Shown piece after piece: positions 49,710-58,478 of a DNA stretch of 64,000 bases (position 1 is the first letter of the stretch; the number at the start of each line of letters is the position of its first letter). Location: contig NZ_AP023356.1 of the NCBI RefSeq assembly GCF_018324205.1, positions 7,069,501 through 7,133,500 on the forward strand, given 5' to 3'. The notes under the pieces were generated by a model. It ran no database searches. It worked only from the letters and a program-made list of their open reading frames with translations, and was not told the origin of the DNA. The position numbers were made by a program, and so were the translations under genes. The DNA is from Actinoplanes ianthinogenes. Its GTDB lineage: Bacteria; Actinomycetota; Actinomycetes; Mycobacteriales; Micromonosporaceae.

Positions 49710-50951
49710 ATGAAACGTCGTGCCCTGCTGGCCGGATCGACCGGCGCGGTCGCCGCGGGCCTCGTCCCGTCCGCCGCCTCCGCCTCCGACAGCGCGTCCT
49801 GGGTGCACACCTGGACCGCGATGCCGCAGCTCACCGAGCCGGGGAACATGCCGCCGGCGCCGTTCACCGGGACCGACGCGGTGCTGGTGGACACCACGCT
49901 GCGGCAGACCGTGCACACCTCGATCGGGGGGAAGTGGCTGCGGGTCCGCTTCTCCAACGCCTTCGGCACCACGGACCTGCCGTTGTCCGCCGCCTCCGTG
50001 GCCCTGCCGGTCGACGGCAAAGCCGGAGTGTCCGGGATCGCCCCGGGCAGCTCGCGGCCGCTGACCTTCAGTGGGCTGCCGTCGATCGTCGTGCCCGCCG
50101 GCGCGCAGGTCGTCTCGGACCCGGTGGCGATGCCCGTCGCGGCCAGGGCGAACCTGACCGTTTCCGCCTATCTCGCGACCGGGCAGGCGGGGCTGAACCT
50201 GACGGCACATCCGGGTTCCCGGACGACCTCCTGGCTGGCCCATGGAGACTGGACGGACAAGTCCGAGATGTCGGATGCGACGCCGGTCGATCACTGGTAT
50301 CTGATCAGCGGGGTCGAGGTGGTCGCCAGCCGGGCCGCCGGTGTGGTGATCGTCGGCGATTCGCTGACCGACGGCCGCGGCTCCACCACCAACGGCAACG
50401 ACCGCTGGCCCGACCAGCTGGCCGCCCGCTGGCGCGACCCGCGGCTGGCGATCCTCAACCAGGCGGCCGGCGGGAACCGGGTGCTGCACGACGGCCTCGG
50501 GCCGAACGTCCTGGCCCGGCTCGACCGGGACGTGCTCGGGGTCAGCGGCGCCGCGTGGGTGCTGATCTTCGAGGGGGTCAACGACATCGGGACCGCGGAG
50601 GCCACCGAGGCCGGGCAGTTGCGGGCGATCACGGCGCTGACCGGGGCGTACCGGCAGATCGTGCAGCGGGCGCACGCCAAGAAGCTGCGGGTCTACGGCG
50701 CGACGATCACGCCGTTCGGCGGGAACGCCGGGTACGACGACCCGGGCGGGCTGCGGGAGCGGGCCCGGGTGGCGGTCAACGGGGTGATCCGGGGCGGGGT
50801 GTTCGACTCGTACGTCGACTTCGCCGCCGCGGTGGCGGACCCGGCCGCGCCGTCCCGTCTCGACCCGGCCTTCGACGTCGGCGACCACCTGCACCTGAAC
50901 CCGGCGGGTTACGCGGCGCTCGCCGCCGCCGTGCCGCGCCGCCTGTTCTGA
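49710..50951 (+). CDS. Exported SGNH/GDSL esterase
   Basis: A 413-residue exported enzyme with KRRALLAGSTGAVAAG, a Tat-type signal. The N-terminal half is a beta-rich domain (WLRVRFSNAFGTTDLPL, a typical actinobacterial SGNH prefix). Catalytic blocks are VIVGDSLTDGRG (Ser), GGNRVL, EGVNDIG and DHLHLNPAG (Asp/His). It starts two bases after the GH115 stop with its ribosome site GGAGG inside that gene, so the pair is co-expressed. It probably removes acetyl or other acyl groups from xylan or related glycans. Confidence 0.88.
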   Translation: MKRRALLAGSTGAVAAGLVPSAASASDSASWVHTWTAMPQLTEPGNMPPAPFTGTDAVLVDTTLRQTVHTSIGGKWLRVRFSNAFGTTDLPLSAASVALPVDGKAGVSGIAPGSSRPLTFSGLPSIVVPAGAQVVSDPVAMPVAARANLTVSAYLATGQAGLNLTAHPGSRTTSWLAHGDWTDKSEMSDATPVDHWYLISGVEVVASRAAGVVIVGDSLTDGRGSTTNGNDRWPDQLAARWRDPRLAILNQAAGGNRVLHDGLGPNVLARLDRDVLGVSGAAWVLIFEGVNDIGTAEATEAGQLRAITALTGAYRQIVQRAHAKKLRVYGATITPFGGNAGYDDPGGLRERARVAVNGVIRGGVFDSYVDFAAAVADPAAPSRLDPAFDVGDHLHLNPAGYAALAAAVPRRLF

Positions 50952-50956
50952 CCGGC

Positions 50957-50992
50957 CGGGTCCCTGTTCCCGATCAGGGGAGCAGGGACCCG
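50957..50992. terminator. Hairpin after the GH115-SGNH operon
   Basis: CGGGTCCCTG (50957-50966) pairs with 50983-50992; inner bases can pair further. It follows the esterase stop by five bases and includes the stop codon of the facing pilin gene. Confidence 0.7.
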
Positions 50993-51138
50993 CCGGCGAC
51001 GGTGAGGACGTGCGCGATCTGGTGGCCCAGCGAGGTGATGGTGACCAGGCAGATGCCCGTGACGATCGCGGCGAGCAGGGAGTACTCGACGACGGTGGCG
51101 CCCTCGTCGTCGCGGCGGCCTTCGGTGAGCTTGTCCAT
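50974..51138 (-). CDS. Flp family type IVb pilin
   Basis: A 54-residue prepilin. After a short charged leader (DKLTEGRRDDEGATVVEYSLL) comes the class IVb pilin mark G-A-T-V-V-E-Y, with Glu five residues after the cleavage Gly, and a hydrophobic helix (AAIVTGICLVTITSLG). GGGAG lies before the ATG at 51138. Too small for most automatic gene calls but a clear Flp pilin. No tad/flp assembly genes are visible here, so it is an orphan in this window. Confidence 0.88.
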   Translation of the reverse strand: MDKLTEGRRDDEGATVVEYSLLAAIVTGICLVTITSLGHQIAHVLTVAGGSLLP

Positions 51139-51209
51139 GGGGATCTCCCTCTTCGACGTGCACCACACTTGCACCCTGTTCTTCGGCGGGCCGGCCGCCC
51201 CGGTGAGGT

Positions 51210-52406
51210 TCATCCGCGGTGCGGTACGGGTCCCGATCGGTTGCGGCCGGCCACGACCGGCCGGGCCAGGAACGCCGCGACCAGCGCGATCAGGCACAGC
51301 GCGGACAGGCTGAGGAAACCGGTCCGGAACGATCCGGTCGCGTCCTTCACCGCCCCGAGCGCGTAGACGAACGCGAAACCGCCCAGGTTGGCGCAGAAGT
51401 TGCCGAACCCGCTGAGCAGCCCGGCCCGCTCCGGCCCGAGCACCGCGATCGGCACCGCGAACAGCGGCCCGAAGTAGACCTGCACCACCACCGAGATCAT
51501 CGCGACCACCACCAGGATCGCCGGCATCCCGGGCACGTAGGTGAGCAGCGCCAGCCCGGTGGTCAGGATCGCCAGCGAACCGCCGATCACCAGCAGCGGC
51601 CGGCCGAGCCGGTCGGAGATCAGGCCGCCGAAGTAGTTTGCCGGCGCGGTGACCGCGGCACCGAGCGCGACCACCAGCCCGGCCGTGGCCAGCGACTGCC
51701 CGCGGTCCACCACCAGCCAGGTGGCCAGCCAGAAGGTGAACCCCTGGGCGACCGCGAGCCGGGCGAACTGGATCACCCCGGTCAGCCAGACGATCCGGTG
51801 CCGGAGCAGCGCCGGCAGGTCGGTGATCCGGGCCGGGTCGCCGGTGGGCGGCTTCGGCACGGCCGGTCCGGCCGCCCGCCGGTACAGCACCAGCACCAGC
51901 AGGCCGGCCGCCGCGAACAGCGCGAACAGCAGCCGCCAGCCGAGCGGGCCGACCAGCCACGGGCCGAGCGAGCTGAGCAGGATGTTGCTGGAGAAGCCGC
52001 CGGCGACGTACAGGCCCATCGCGGTGGCGCGCCGGTCGCTCGGGAACTGCTCGCTGATCAGCAGCAGGCCGGGCGCGAAGACCAGCGCCCGGAAGAAACC
52101 GGACAAGGCCTGATTGATCAGGAGGATTTCGTACGACGTGAGCACGGCGAACGTGGCCGCCAGCAGGTTCGTCCTGAGCAGCCCGATCAGGAACAGGGTG
52201 CGCGGGGAGAACCGGTCGGCCAGGAATCCGGACGGCACCTGCATCAGGGCGTACGTCAGGTTGCTCGCCGCGGCCAGCGTCCCCGCCTGGGCGAAGGTCA
52301 GGCCCAGGTCGGTCCGGATCAGCGGGAGGAACAGCGCGATCCCGCCGAAGATCAGCGCCTGGGCGCTCTGGCAGACGACGAGCAGGGTGATGATCGAGCG
52401 ACGCAC
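51210..52406 (-). CDS. Major facilitator superfamily transporter
   Basis: A 398-residue carrier with about 12 hydrophobic helices. GGIALFLPLIRTDLGLTFAQAG and NLTYALMQVPSGFLADRFSPRTLF are MFS N-terminal motifs (motif A, GFLADR-F). The central loop (AVPKPPTGDPARITD) is cytoplasmic. The second half repeats the motif as NYFGGLISDRLGRP. Substrate unknown; it sits between a pilin gene and a xylan-block gene. Start GTG 52406. It could export or import sugars but nothing shows it. Confidence 0.88.
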   Translation of the reverse strand: MRRSIITLLVVCQSAQALIFGGIALFLPLIRTDLGLTFAQAGTLAAASNLTYALMQVPSGFLADRFSPRTLFLIGLLRTNLLAATFAVLTSYEILLINQALSGFFRALVFAPGLLLISEQFPSDRRATAMGLYVAGGFSSNILLSSLGPWLVGPLGWRLLFALFAAAGLLVLVLYRRAAGPAVPKPPTGDPARITDLPALLRHRIVWLTGVIQFARLAVAQGFTFWLATWLVVDRGQSLATAGLVVALGAAVTAPANYFGGLISDRLGRPLLVIGGSLAILTTGLALLTYVPGMPAILVVVAMISVVVQVYFGPLFAVPIAVLGPERAGLLSGFGNFCANLGGFAFVYALGAVKDATGSFRTGFLSLSALCLIALVAAFLARPVVAGRNRSGPVPHRG

Positions 52407-52542
52407 GGCGGGATGATCTCACGCCTCAGCGGCCGGGAGTTGGTGCCCAACAGGAGACGAGGTCGTTTACGGAGGTTTACGTTAACATCGAGGCATCTCG
52501 ATCCCCAGCCGGTGTCCGCCGGCCGAGACGAAAGGCCTCGCC

Positions 52543-53967
52543 ATGCGAGCAAGAATCCCCCTCGTCCTGCTCCTGCTCACCAGCGCCCTGACCCTCCCGA
52601 GCGCCCCGGTCACCGCCGCCACCACCGGCTTCCGCGGGGTGAACTGGGCCGACCAGCGCGACAACTTCGTCGACGACACCCTCGTGCTCGGCGGGCTGAG
52701 CACCGCCGACAGCTACGCCACCACCCAGGCCAAGGCGAACGCGATCCTCACCGGCTTCGCGACCAACCTGGGCGCCGACACGGTCCGGATGCCGGTCAAC
52801 TACCCGACCGTCGCCGGGTCCTACTGGGCGTCCTACACCGGCGCCATCGACATGGCCGCCGCCAAGGGCATGAAGGTCATCCTGAGTTACTGGGAGGCGA
52901 ACAGCTCCCGGGACGGCAAGGTCGACAACGCCGGCCAGTATTGGTCGATGTGGCAGACCATCGTGAGCAGGTACTCGTCGAACGCCAGCGTCTACTTCGA
53001 ACCGTTCAACGAGCCGTACGGCTACAGCGACGCCGACTGGAAGAACCTGGCCGCCCAGTGGCTCAGCACGTATTCCGGCGTGCCGCGCGGCCGCGTGATC
53101 ATCAGCGGGGCCGGGTACAACCAGCGGCTCACCACGATCGGCGGCGACACCCGGTTCGACGGCACGCTCATCTCCCGGCACATCTACCAGTTCTTCGACG
53201 CGAGCCGGCACACCGAGGACTCGTGGCGGGAGTCGTTGCGGAGCAGCGTCGGGGCGTACGCGAATCGGGTGGTGATCACCGAATTCGGTGCGACCATGAC
53301 CGACGGGCGCAACTTCGACGTGCCCTCGACGACGAACGACATGATCGCGTTCATCCGCGGGGTGGCGGCCGAGGCGCGGGCGGAGGGGCTGGGCACGGTC
53401 TACTGGCCGGGGGTGCGGGTCGCCGACCCGTACCGGCTCCAGGAGATCAGCGGCAGCGGCACCGCGCTGACCCTGACCACCACCAACAACTCCGGCCGCG
53501 ACCAGCTGCGCTACTCGTGGGGGCTGGACGTCGCCGGCAACACGCCGCTCACCCACTACCGGGTCACCAGCCGCGCCAGCGGCAAGGCGATGGACCTGGT
53601 CGGCTCGTCGATCGCGGACGGCGCCGAGGTGAAGCAGTACACCTGGAACGGCGGCGCGAACCAGAAGTGGTCCTTCGAGGACCTCGGCAACGGGTACGTC
53701 CGGGTGGTCAACCAGTACAGCGGCAAGTGCCTGGACGTGGCGTCGGCGTCGGCCGCGGACGGCGCGAACGTCATCCAGTACACCTGCGGCAGCGGCACCA
53801 ACCAGCAGTGGTCCTGGGTCGTCTCGGGCGGCTACGGGACGCTGGTCGCCCGGCACAGCGGCAAGTGCCTCGACGTGGTCGGGTCCGGGACCGCCGACGG
53901 CGTGGACATCCACCAATACACCTGCAACGGCGGCGCCAATCAGCAGTGGACGCGGAGCGCCGCGTGA
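52543..53967 (+). CDS. Secreted GH5-type endoglycosidase with CBM13 lectin domain
   Basis: A 474-residue exported enzyme. Residues 1-25 are a signal peptide. The TIM-barrel has both catalytic Glu: Glu157 in YFEPFNEPYG (acid/base) and Glu247 in VVITEFGATM (nucleophile). A beta-trefoil ricin-B-type CBM13 follows from about residue 345, with three Q-x-W-type repeats (NQKWSFE, NQQWSW, NQQWT) and the GKCLDV pattern. It probably attacks beta-glucan, mannan or xylan chains; subfamily unresolved. It is transcribed alone, 137 bases after the divergent MFS gene. Confidence 0.92.
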   Translation: MRARIPLVLLLLTSALTLPSAPVTAATTGFRGVNWADQRDNFVDDTLVLGGLSTADSYATTQAKANAILTGFATNLGADTVRMPVNYPTVAGSYWASYTGAIDMAAAKGMKVILSYWEANSSRDGKVDNAGQYWSMWQTIVSRYSSNASVYFEPFNEPYGYSDADWKNLAAQWLSTYSGVPRGRVIISGAGYNQRLTTIGGDTRFDGTLISRHIYQFFDASRHTEDSWRESLRSSVGAYANRVVITEFGATMTDGRNFDVPSTTNDMIAFIRGVAAEARAEGLGTVYWPGVRVADPYRLQEISGSGTALTLTTTNNSGRDQLRYSWGLDVAGNTPLTHYRVTSRASGKAMDLVGSSIADGAEVKQYTWNGGANQKWSFEDLGNGYVRVVNQYSGKCLDVASASAADGANVIQYTCGSGTNQQWSWVVSGGYGTLVARHSGKCLDVVGSGTADGVDIHQYTCNGGANQQWTRSAA

Positions 53968-54181
53968 AGGCGCCGCCGGCTCGCTGCCGATAGGCATCTC
54001 GCGGCTCCGGGTTCGCGCAGGTCCGCGCCCCTTCGGCACGGTGCCGGCCGGTGGAACGCCGCGCGCCATTATTCAAAAATCGTCGATCGGAAAGTGTTAT
54101 AAAAGCGGCTCCCCGAAAACCGCATTGCATTGACGTCTTTCGCTTGATGAGCCGGAAACAATCTGGCAATCTGGGGGCCGC

Positions 54182-54195
54182 TGGGAGCGCTTCCA
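54182..54195. promoter_or_regulatory. CebR-type operator upstream of CAZyme operon
   Basis: TGGGAGCGCTTCCA differs at one base from the CebR palindrome TGGGAGCGCTCCCA of Streptomyces cellulose/cello-oligosaccharide control. It lies 44 bases before the GH95 ATG, at a repressor position. Confidence 0.75.
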
Positions 54196-54238
54196 CGAGG
54201 GTCCGGCATTCGACTCAGCTCTGCTTGGAGGCACCGCC

Positions 54239-56995
54239 ATGCCCGAGGTGACACGCAGACGCCTGCTTCTCGGCGGCGCGGCCGGGGCGGCGCTCCTGCC
54301 ACTGGGCCGGACGGCGGCCGCACGGGCCGGCTCGGCAGCACCCGCCGAGGTGCGTGCGGCCGGCGACCTCGCCCTCTGGTACGACGAGCCGGCCGGCACG
54401 GAGTGGCTGCGGGCACTGCCGATCGGCAACGGACGCCTCGGCGCCATGGTGTTCGGCAACGTCGACACCGAACGGCTCCAGCTGAACGAGGACACCGTCT
54501 GGGCCGGTGGCCCCTACGACTCCAGCAACTCCCGGGGAGCGGCGGCCCTGCCCGAGATCCGGCGCCGGGTCTTCGCCGACCAGTGGACGTCGGCGCAGGA
54601 CCTGATCAACCAGACCATGATGGGTACGCCCGGCGGGCAGCTGGCGTACCAGACCGTCGGTGACCTCCGGCTGGCCCTGGGTTCCGCCTCGGGGGCCACG
54701 CAGTACCACCGGACGCTCGACCTGACGACCGCGATCGCCACCACGACGTACGTGCTGAACGGGGTGCGTCACCAGCGTGAGGTGTTCGCGAGCGCGCCGG
54801 ACCAGGTGATCGTCGTCCGGTTGACGGCGGACCGGGCCGGCGCGATCTCGTTCAGCGGCACCTTCGCCAGCCCGCAGCGCACCACCACGTCCAGCCCCGG
54901 TGGCGCCATGATCGCCCTCGACGGGATCTCCGGCACCATGGAGGGCGTCACCGGATCCGTCCGCTTCCTCGCCCTGGCCGAGGCCGTCGTCACCGGAGGG
55001 TCGGTCGCAAGCTCCGGCGGCACGCTGCGGGTGTCCGGTGCCACCAGCGTGACGCTGCTGGTGTCGATCGGCTCGAGCTACGTCGACTACCGCACCGTCA
55101 ACGGCGACTACCAGGGCATCGCGCGCAGCCGGTTGACGGCCGCCCGCGCCCTCTCCTACGACCAGCTGCGCACCCGGCACGTCGCCGACTACCAGGCGTT
55201 GTTCGGCCGGGTGACGATCGAGCTGGGCCGCACCGCCGCCGCCGACCAGCCGACCGACGTGCGGATCGCGCAGCACGCCACCGCCGACGACCCGCAGTTC
55301 TCCGCGCTGCTGTTCCAGTTCGGCCGGTACCTGCTGATCTCCTCGTCGCGGCCGGGCACCCAGCCGGCCAACCTGCAGGGCATCTGGAACGACTCGACCA
55401 GCCCCCAGTGGGACTCGAAGTACACCCTCAACGCGAACCTGCCGATGAACTACTGGCCGGCCGACTCCACCAACCTGGCGGAGTGCTACCAGCCGGTCTT
55501 CGCCATGATCAAGGAGCTGGCGGTGAGCGGCGCCCGGACGGCGCAGGCGCAGTACGGCGCCGGCGGCTGGGTCGCCCACCACAACACCGACGCCTGGCGG
55601 GGCACCTCGGTGGTCGACGGCGCGCTGTGGGGCATGTGGCAGACCGGCGGCGCGTGGCTCGCCACCCTGATCTGGGACCACTACCGTTTCACCGGCGACC
55701 TCGGCTTCCTGCGCGATCACTACCCGGCCATGCGGGGTGCCGCGCAGTTCTTCCTGGACACGCTGGTCACCGACCCGGCGCGTGGCTATCTGGTCACCAA
55801 CCCGTCGAACTCGCCGGAACTGCCCCACCACGCGAACGCCAGCGTGTGCGCCGGTCCCACCATGGACAACCAGATCCTGCGCGACCTGTTCGACGGGGTC
55901 GACCGGGCCGGCGACATCCTCGGCGTCGACCAGGACTTCCGGGCCCGGGTACGGGCGACGAGGGACCGGCTGCCACCGATGCGCGTCGGCTCGCGCGGAA
56001 ACATCCAGGAGTGGCTGGCCGACTGGGTCGAGACGGAGCCGAACCACCGGCACGTCTCCCACCTGTACGGCCTGCACCCCAGCAACCAGATCACCAAGCG
56101 CGGCACTCCCCAGCTCCACCAGGCCGCACGCCGGACCCTGGAGTTGCGCGGCGACGACGGGACCGGCTGGTCGCTCGCTTGGAAGATCAATTACTGGGCA
56201 CGGCTGGAGGACGGCGCCCGGGCGCGCAAGCTGCTGGGCGATCTCGTGCGCCCGGACCGCCTCGCGCCCAACATGTTCGACCTGCATCCGCCGTTCCAGA
56301 TCGACGGCAATTTCGGCGCCACCTCCGGCATCGCGGAGATGCTGCTGCAGAGCCACAACGCCGAACTGCACCTGCTGCCGGCGTTGCCGGCCGCCTGGCC
56401 CGCCGGCCGGGTGACCGGCCTGCGGGCGCGGGGCGGATACACGGTGGGACTGAGCTGGAGCGCCGGTCAGGCGGACGAGCTGCTGATCACGGCCGATCGT
56501 GACGGCGCCGTCAGGCTGCGCGCCCAGTTGTTCACCGGGACCTTCACCGTCACCGACCTCACCGACGGCGCGACCATCGCCGTGACTCGCCTGGAGTCCG
56601 ACGCCGTACAGCTCTCCGCTCGCGCCGGCCACACCTACCGGGCCGCCCGGCCCGCGGCGACCCCGTCCCCGTCGTCCCCGTCGTCGCCGCCGGGCGGCGC
56701 GCGGGCGGCGTACGCGGTGACGAGTTCCTGGTCCGGTGGCTTCCAGGCCGAGGTGACGGTGACCGCGGGAGCCACGGCGATCAGGGGATGGACCGTCTCC
56801 TGGACCTTCCCCGGTGGTCAGGTCATCAGCCAGGTCTGGAACGGCACCTACATCCAGAGCGGACCGGACGTGACGGTGACCAACGCCGCGTACAACGGCG
56901 CCCTTGCCCCCGGCGCCGCCACCAGCTTCGGACTGATCGCCTCGGTGACCGGCGTGAACGTACCGCCCACCGCCCTCACCGTCACCACCAGCTGA
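54239..56995 (+). CDS. Secreted GH95 alpha-L-fucosidase/galactosidase with CBM2
   Basis: A 918-residue exported enzyme with a Tat-type start (TRRRLLLGGAAG). It matches GH95: GNGRLGAMVFGNVDTERLQLNEDTVW, LNANLPMNYWPADSTNLAE (Asn398 and Asn400), SNSPELPHH (Glu527, acid) and PPFQIDGNFGATSG (Asp689), matching the constellation seen in characterised GH95. It removes terminal L-fucose or L-galactose from plant glycans. A Ser/Pro-rich linker leads to a C-terminal CBM2 cellulose/xylan-binding module (YAVTSSWSGGFQAEVTV). First gene of an operon with GH10 and GH59 genes; a CebR-type box is in its promoter. Confidence 0.93.
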   Translation: MPEVTRRRLLLGGAAGAALLPLGRTAAARAGSAAPAEVRAAGDLALWYDEPAGTEWLRALPIGNGRLGAMVFGNVDTERLQLNEDTVWAGGPYDSSNSRGAAALPEIRRRVFADQWTSAQDLINQTMMGTPGGQLAYQTVGDLRLALGSASGATQYHRTLDLTTAIATTTYVLNGVRHQREVFASAPDQVIVVRLTADRAGAISFSGTFASPQRTTTSSPGGAMIALDGISGTMEGVTGSVRFLALAEAVVTGGSVASSGGTLRVSGATSVTLLVSIGSSYVDYRTVNGDYQGIARSRLTAARALSYDQLRTRHVADYQALFGRVTIELGRTAAADQPTDVRIAQHATADDPQFSALLFQFGRYLLISSSRPGTQPANLQGIWNDSTSPQWDSKYTLNANLPMNYWPADSTNLAECYQPVFAMIKELAVSGARTAQAQYGAGGWVAHHNTDAWRGTSVVDGALWGMWQTGGAWLATLIWDHYRFTGDLGFLRDHYPAMRGAAQFFLDTLVTDPARGYLVTNPSNSPELPHHANASVCAGPTMDNQILRDLFDGVDRAGDILGVDQDFRARVRATRDRLPPMRVGSRGNIQEWLADWVETEPNHRHVSHLYGLHPSNQITKRGTPQLHQAARRTLELRGDDGTGWSLAWKINYWARLEDGARARKLLGDLVRPDRLAPNMFDLHPPFQIDGNFGATSGIAEMLLQSHNAELHLLPALPAAWPAGRVTGLRARGGYTVGLSWSAGQADELLITADRDGAVRLRAQLFTGTFTVTDLTDGATIAVTRLESDAVQLSARAGHTYRAARPAATPSPSSPSSPPGGARAAYAVTSSWSGGFQAEVTVTAGATAIRGWTVSWTFPGGQVISQVWNGTYIQSGPDVTVTNAAYNGALAPGAATSFGLIASVTGVNVPPTALTVTTS

Positions 56996-57016
56996 ACCGC
57001 GAGAGGAAGCACCGAG

Positions 57017-58447
57017 ATGAACCGACGCCGTACCGGTGGCCGCGCCCGACTTCTCCTCGGCGGCGCCTGTGCCTTGCTGATCGCCGTGTCCACGGTGGCC
57101 GTGGCCACCGTCGCCCGTGCCGACCTGACCGGCCCGCCCGGGACCACCCTCAAGGCGGCCGCCGAGCGCAGCGGGCGGTACTTCGGGGCCGCCATGGGCG
57201 GCGACCGCCTCAGCGACCAGGGCTTCCTGACCATCGCGAACCGCGAGTTCGACATGATGACGGCCGTCAACGAGATGAAGCCCGACGCGACCGAGCCCAA
57301 CCGCGGCCAGTTCGACTTCCGGGCCGGTGACGCGATCTACAACTGGGCCACCCAGCACGGCATGCGGGTCCGTGGCCACACCCTGGCCTGGCACGCGCAG
57401 CAACCGCGATTCTGGGGGAGCCTCAGTGGCAGCGCCCTGCGCACCGCGATGATCGACCACATCAACGGCGTGATGGCCCATTACCGCGGCAAGCTCTACG
57501 CCTGGGACGTGGTCAACGAGGCCTTCGCCGAGAACGGCAGCCGCCGCGGCTCCAACCTGCAGTCCACCGGCAACGACTGGATCGAGGTGGCGTTCCGGAC
57601 CGCCCGGGCCGCTGATCCGTCGGTGAAGCTCTGCTACAACGACTACAACATCGAGAATTGGACGTACGCCAAGACGCAGGGTGTCTACGCCATGATCCGG
57701 GACTTCAAGTCCCGCGGCGTCCCGGTCGACTGCGTCGGCCTGCAGACGCACTTCACCGGTGGCAGCTCGTTGCCGGGCAACTTCCAGACCACGCTGTCGA
57801 GCTTCGCCGCCCTGGGTGTCGACGTGGCGCTGACCGAGGCCGACGTCACCAACGCCTCCGCCACGCAGTACGCGGGACTGACCCAGGCCTGCGTGAGCGT
57901 CCCCCGCTGCGTCGGCATCACGACGTGGGGCATCCGTGACAGCGACTCCTGGCGTGGCAGCGAGAACCCGCTGCTGTTCGACCGCAACAGCAACCCCAAG
58001 GCGGCGTACACGTCGGTCCTCAACGCCCTCAACGCCGCCTCCACCTCGGTGCCCGGCACGAGCGACCCGTCGCCGAGCACTCCGGGCAGCCCGTCACCGA
58101 GCAGCCCGTCGCCGAGCAGCCCGCCGCCGAGCAGCCCGTCGCCGGGCGCCTGCACCGCGACGTATCACCTGACCAACAGCTGGAGCGGCGGCTTCCAGGG
58201 CGAGGTCACCGTGGCCAACAACGGCTCGGCCACCCTCCGCGGCTGGACCGTGCAACTGACGCTGGCCGGCGGGCAGACCCTCGCGAACGTCTGGAACGGC
58301 GTCAGCACCGGCACCAGCGGCACGATCAGCGTCCGCAACGCCGACTACAACGGCACCCTCGGCGCGAACGCCTCGACCAGCTTCGGCTTCCTGGTCAACG
58401 GCAGCAGCAGCACGGCGCCCGTCGTCGTCGCGTGCACCAACCCCTGA
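57017..58447 (+). CDS. Secreted GH10 endo-1,4-beta-xylanase with CBM2
   Basis: A 476-residue exported xylanase. Residues 1-35 are a signal peptide (LLLGGACALLIAVSTVAVATVARA). The GH10 barrel has WDVVNEAF with Glu168 (acid/base) and LTEADV with Glu274 (nucleophile), plus HTLAWHAQQP. A Pro/Ser-rich linker with repeated SPSS-type units connects to a C-terminal CBM2 (CTATYHLTNSWSGGFQGEV). It cuts the xylan backbone; CBM2 keeps it on cellulose/xylan surfaces. It begins 21 bases after the GH95 stop and 31 bases before GH59, so co-transcribed. Confidence 0.96.
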   Translation: MNRRRTGGRARLLLGGACALLIAVSTVAVATVARADLTGPPGTTLKAAAERSGRYFGAAMGGDRLSDQGFLTIANREFDMMTAVNEMKPDATEPNRGQFDFRAGDAIYNWATQHGMRVRGHTLAWHAQQPRFWGSLSGSALRTAMIDHINGVMAHYRGKLYAWDVVNEAFAENGSRRGSNLQSTGNDWIEVAFRTARAADPSVKLCYNDYNIENWTYAKTQGVYAMIRDFKSRGVPVDCVGLQTHFTGGSSLPGNFQTTLSSFAALGVDVALTEADVTNASATQYAGLTQACVSVPRCVGITTWGIRDSDSWRGSENPLLFDRNSNPKAAYTSVLNALNAASTSVPGTSDPSPSTPGSPSPSSPSPSSPPPSSPSPGACTATYHLTNSWSGGFQGEVTVANNGSATLRGWTVQLTLAGGQTLANVWNGVSTGTSGTISVRNADYNGTLGANASTSFGFLVNGSSSTAPVVVACTNP

Positions 58448-58478
58448 CCGCTACCGCCCAGAAGGGAACGGCATTCGG

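Noticed and set aside
54215..57751. 1178-codon frame antisense to GH95 and GH10
   Set aside because: Crosses two well-supported enzymes and their gap; no motif. A GC-content artefact.
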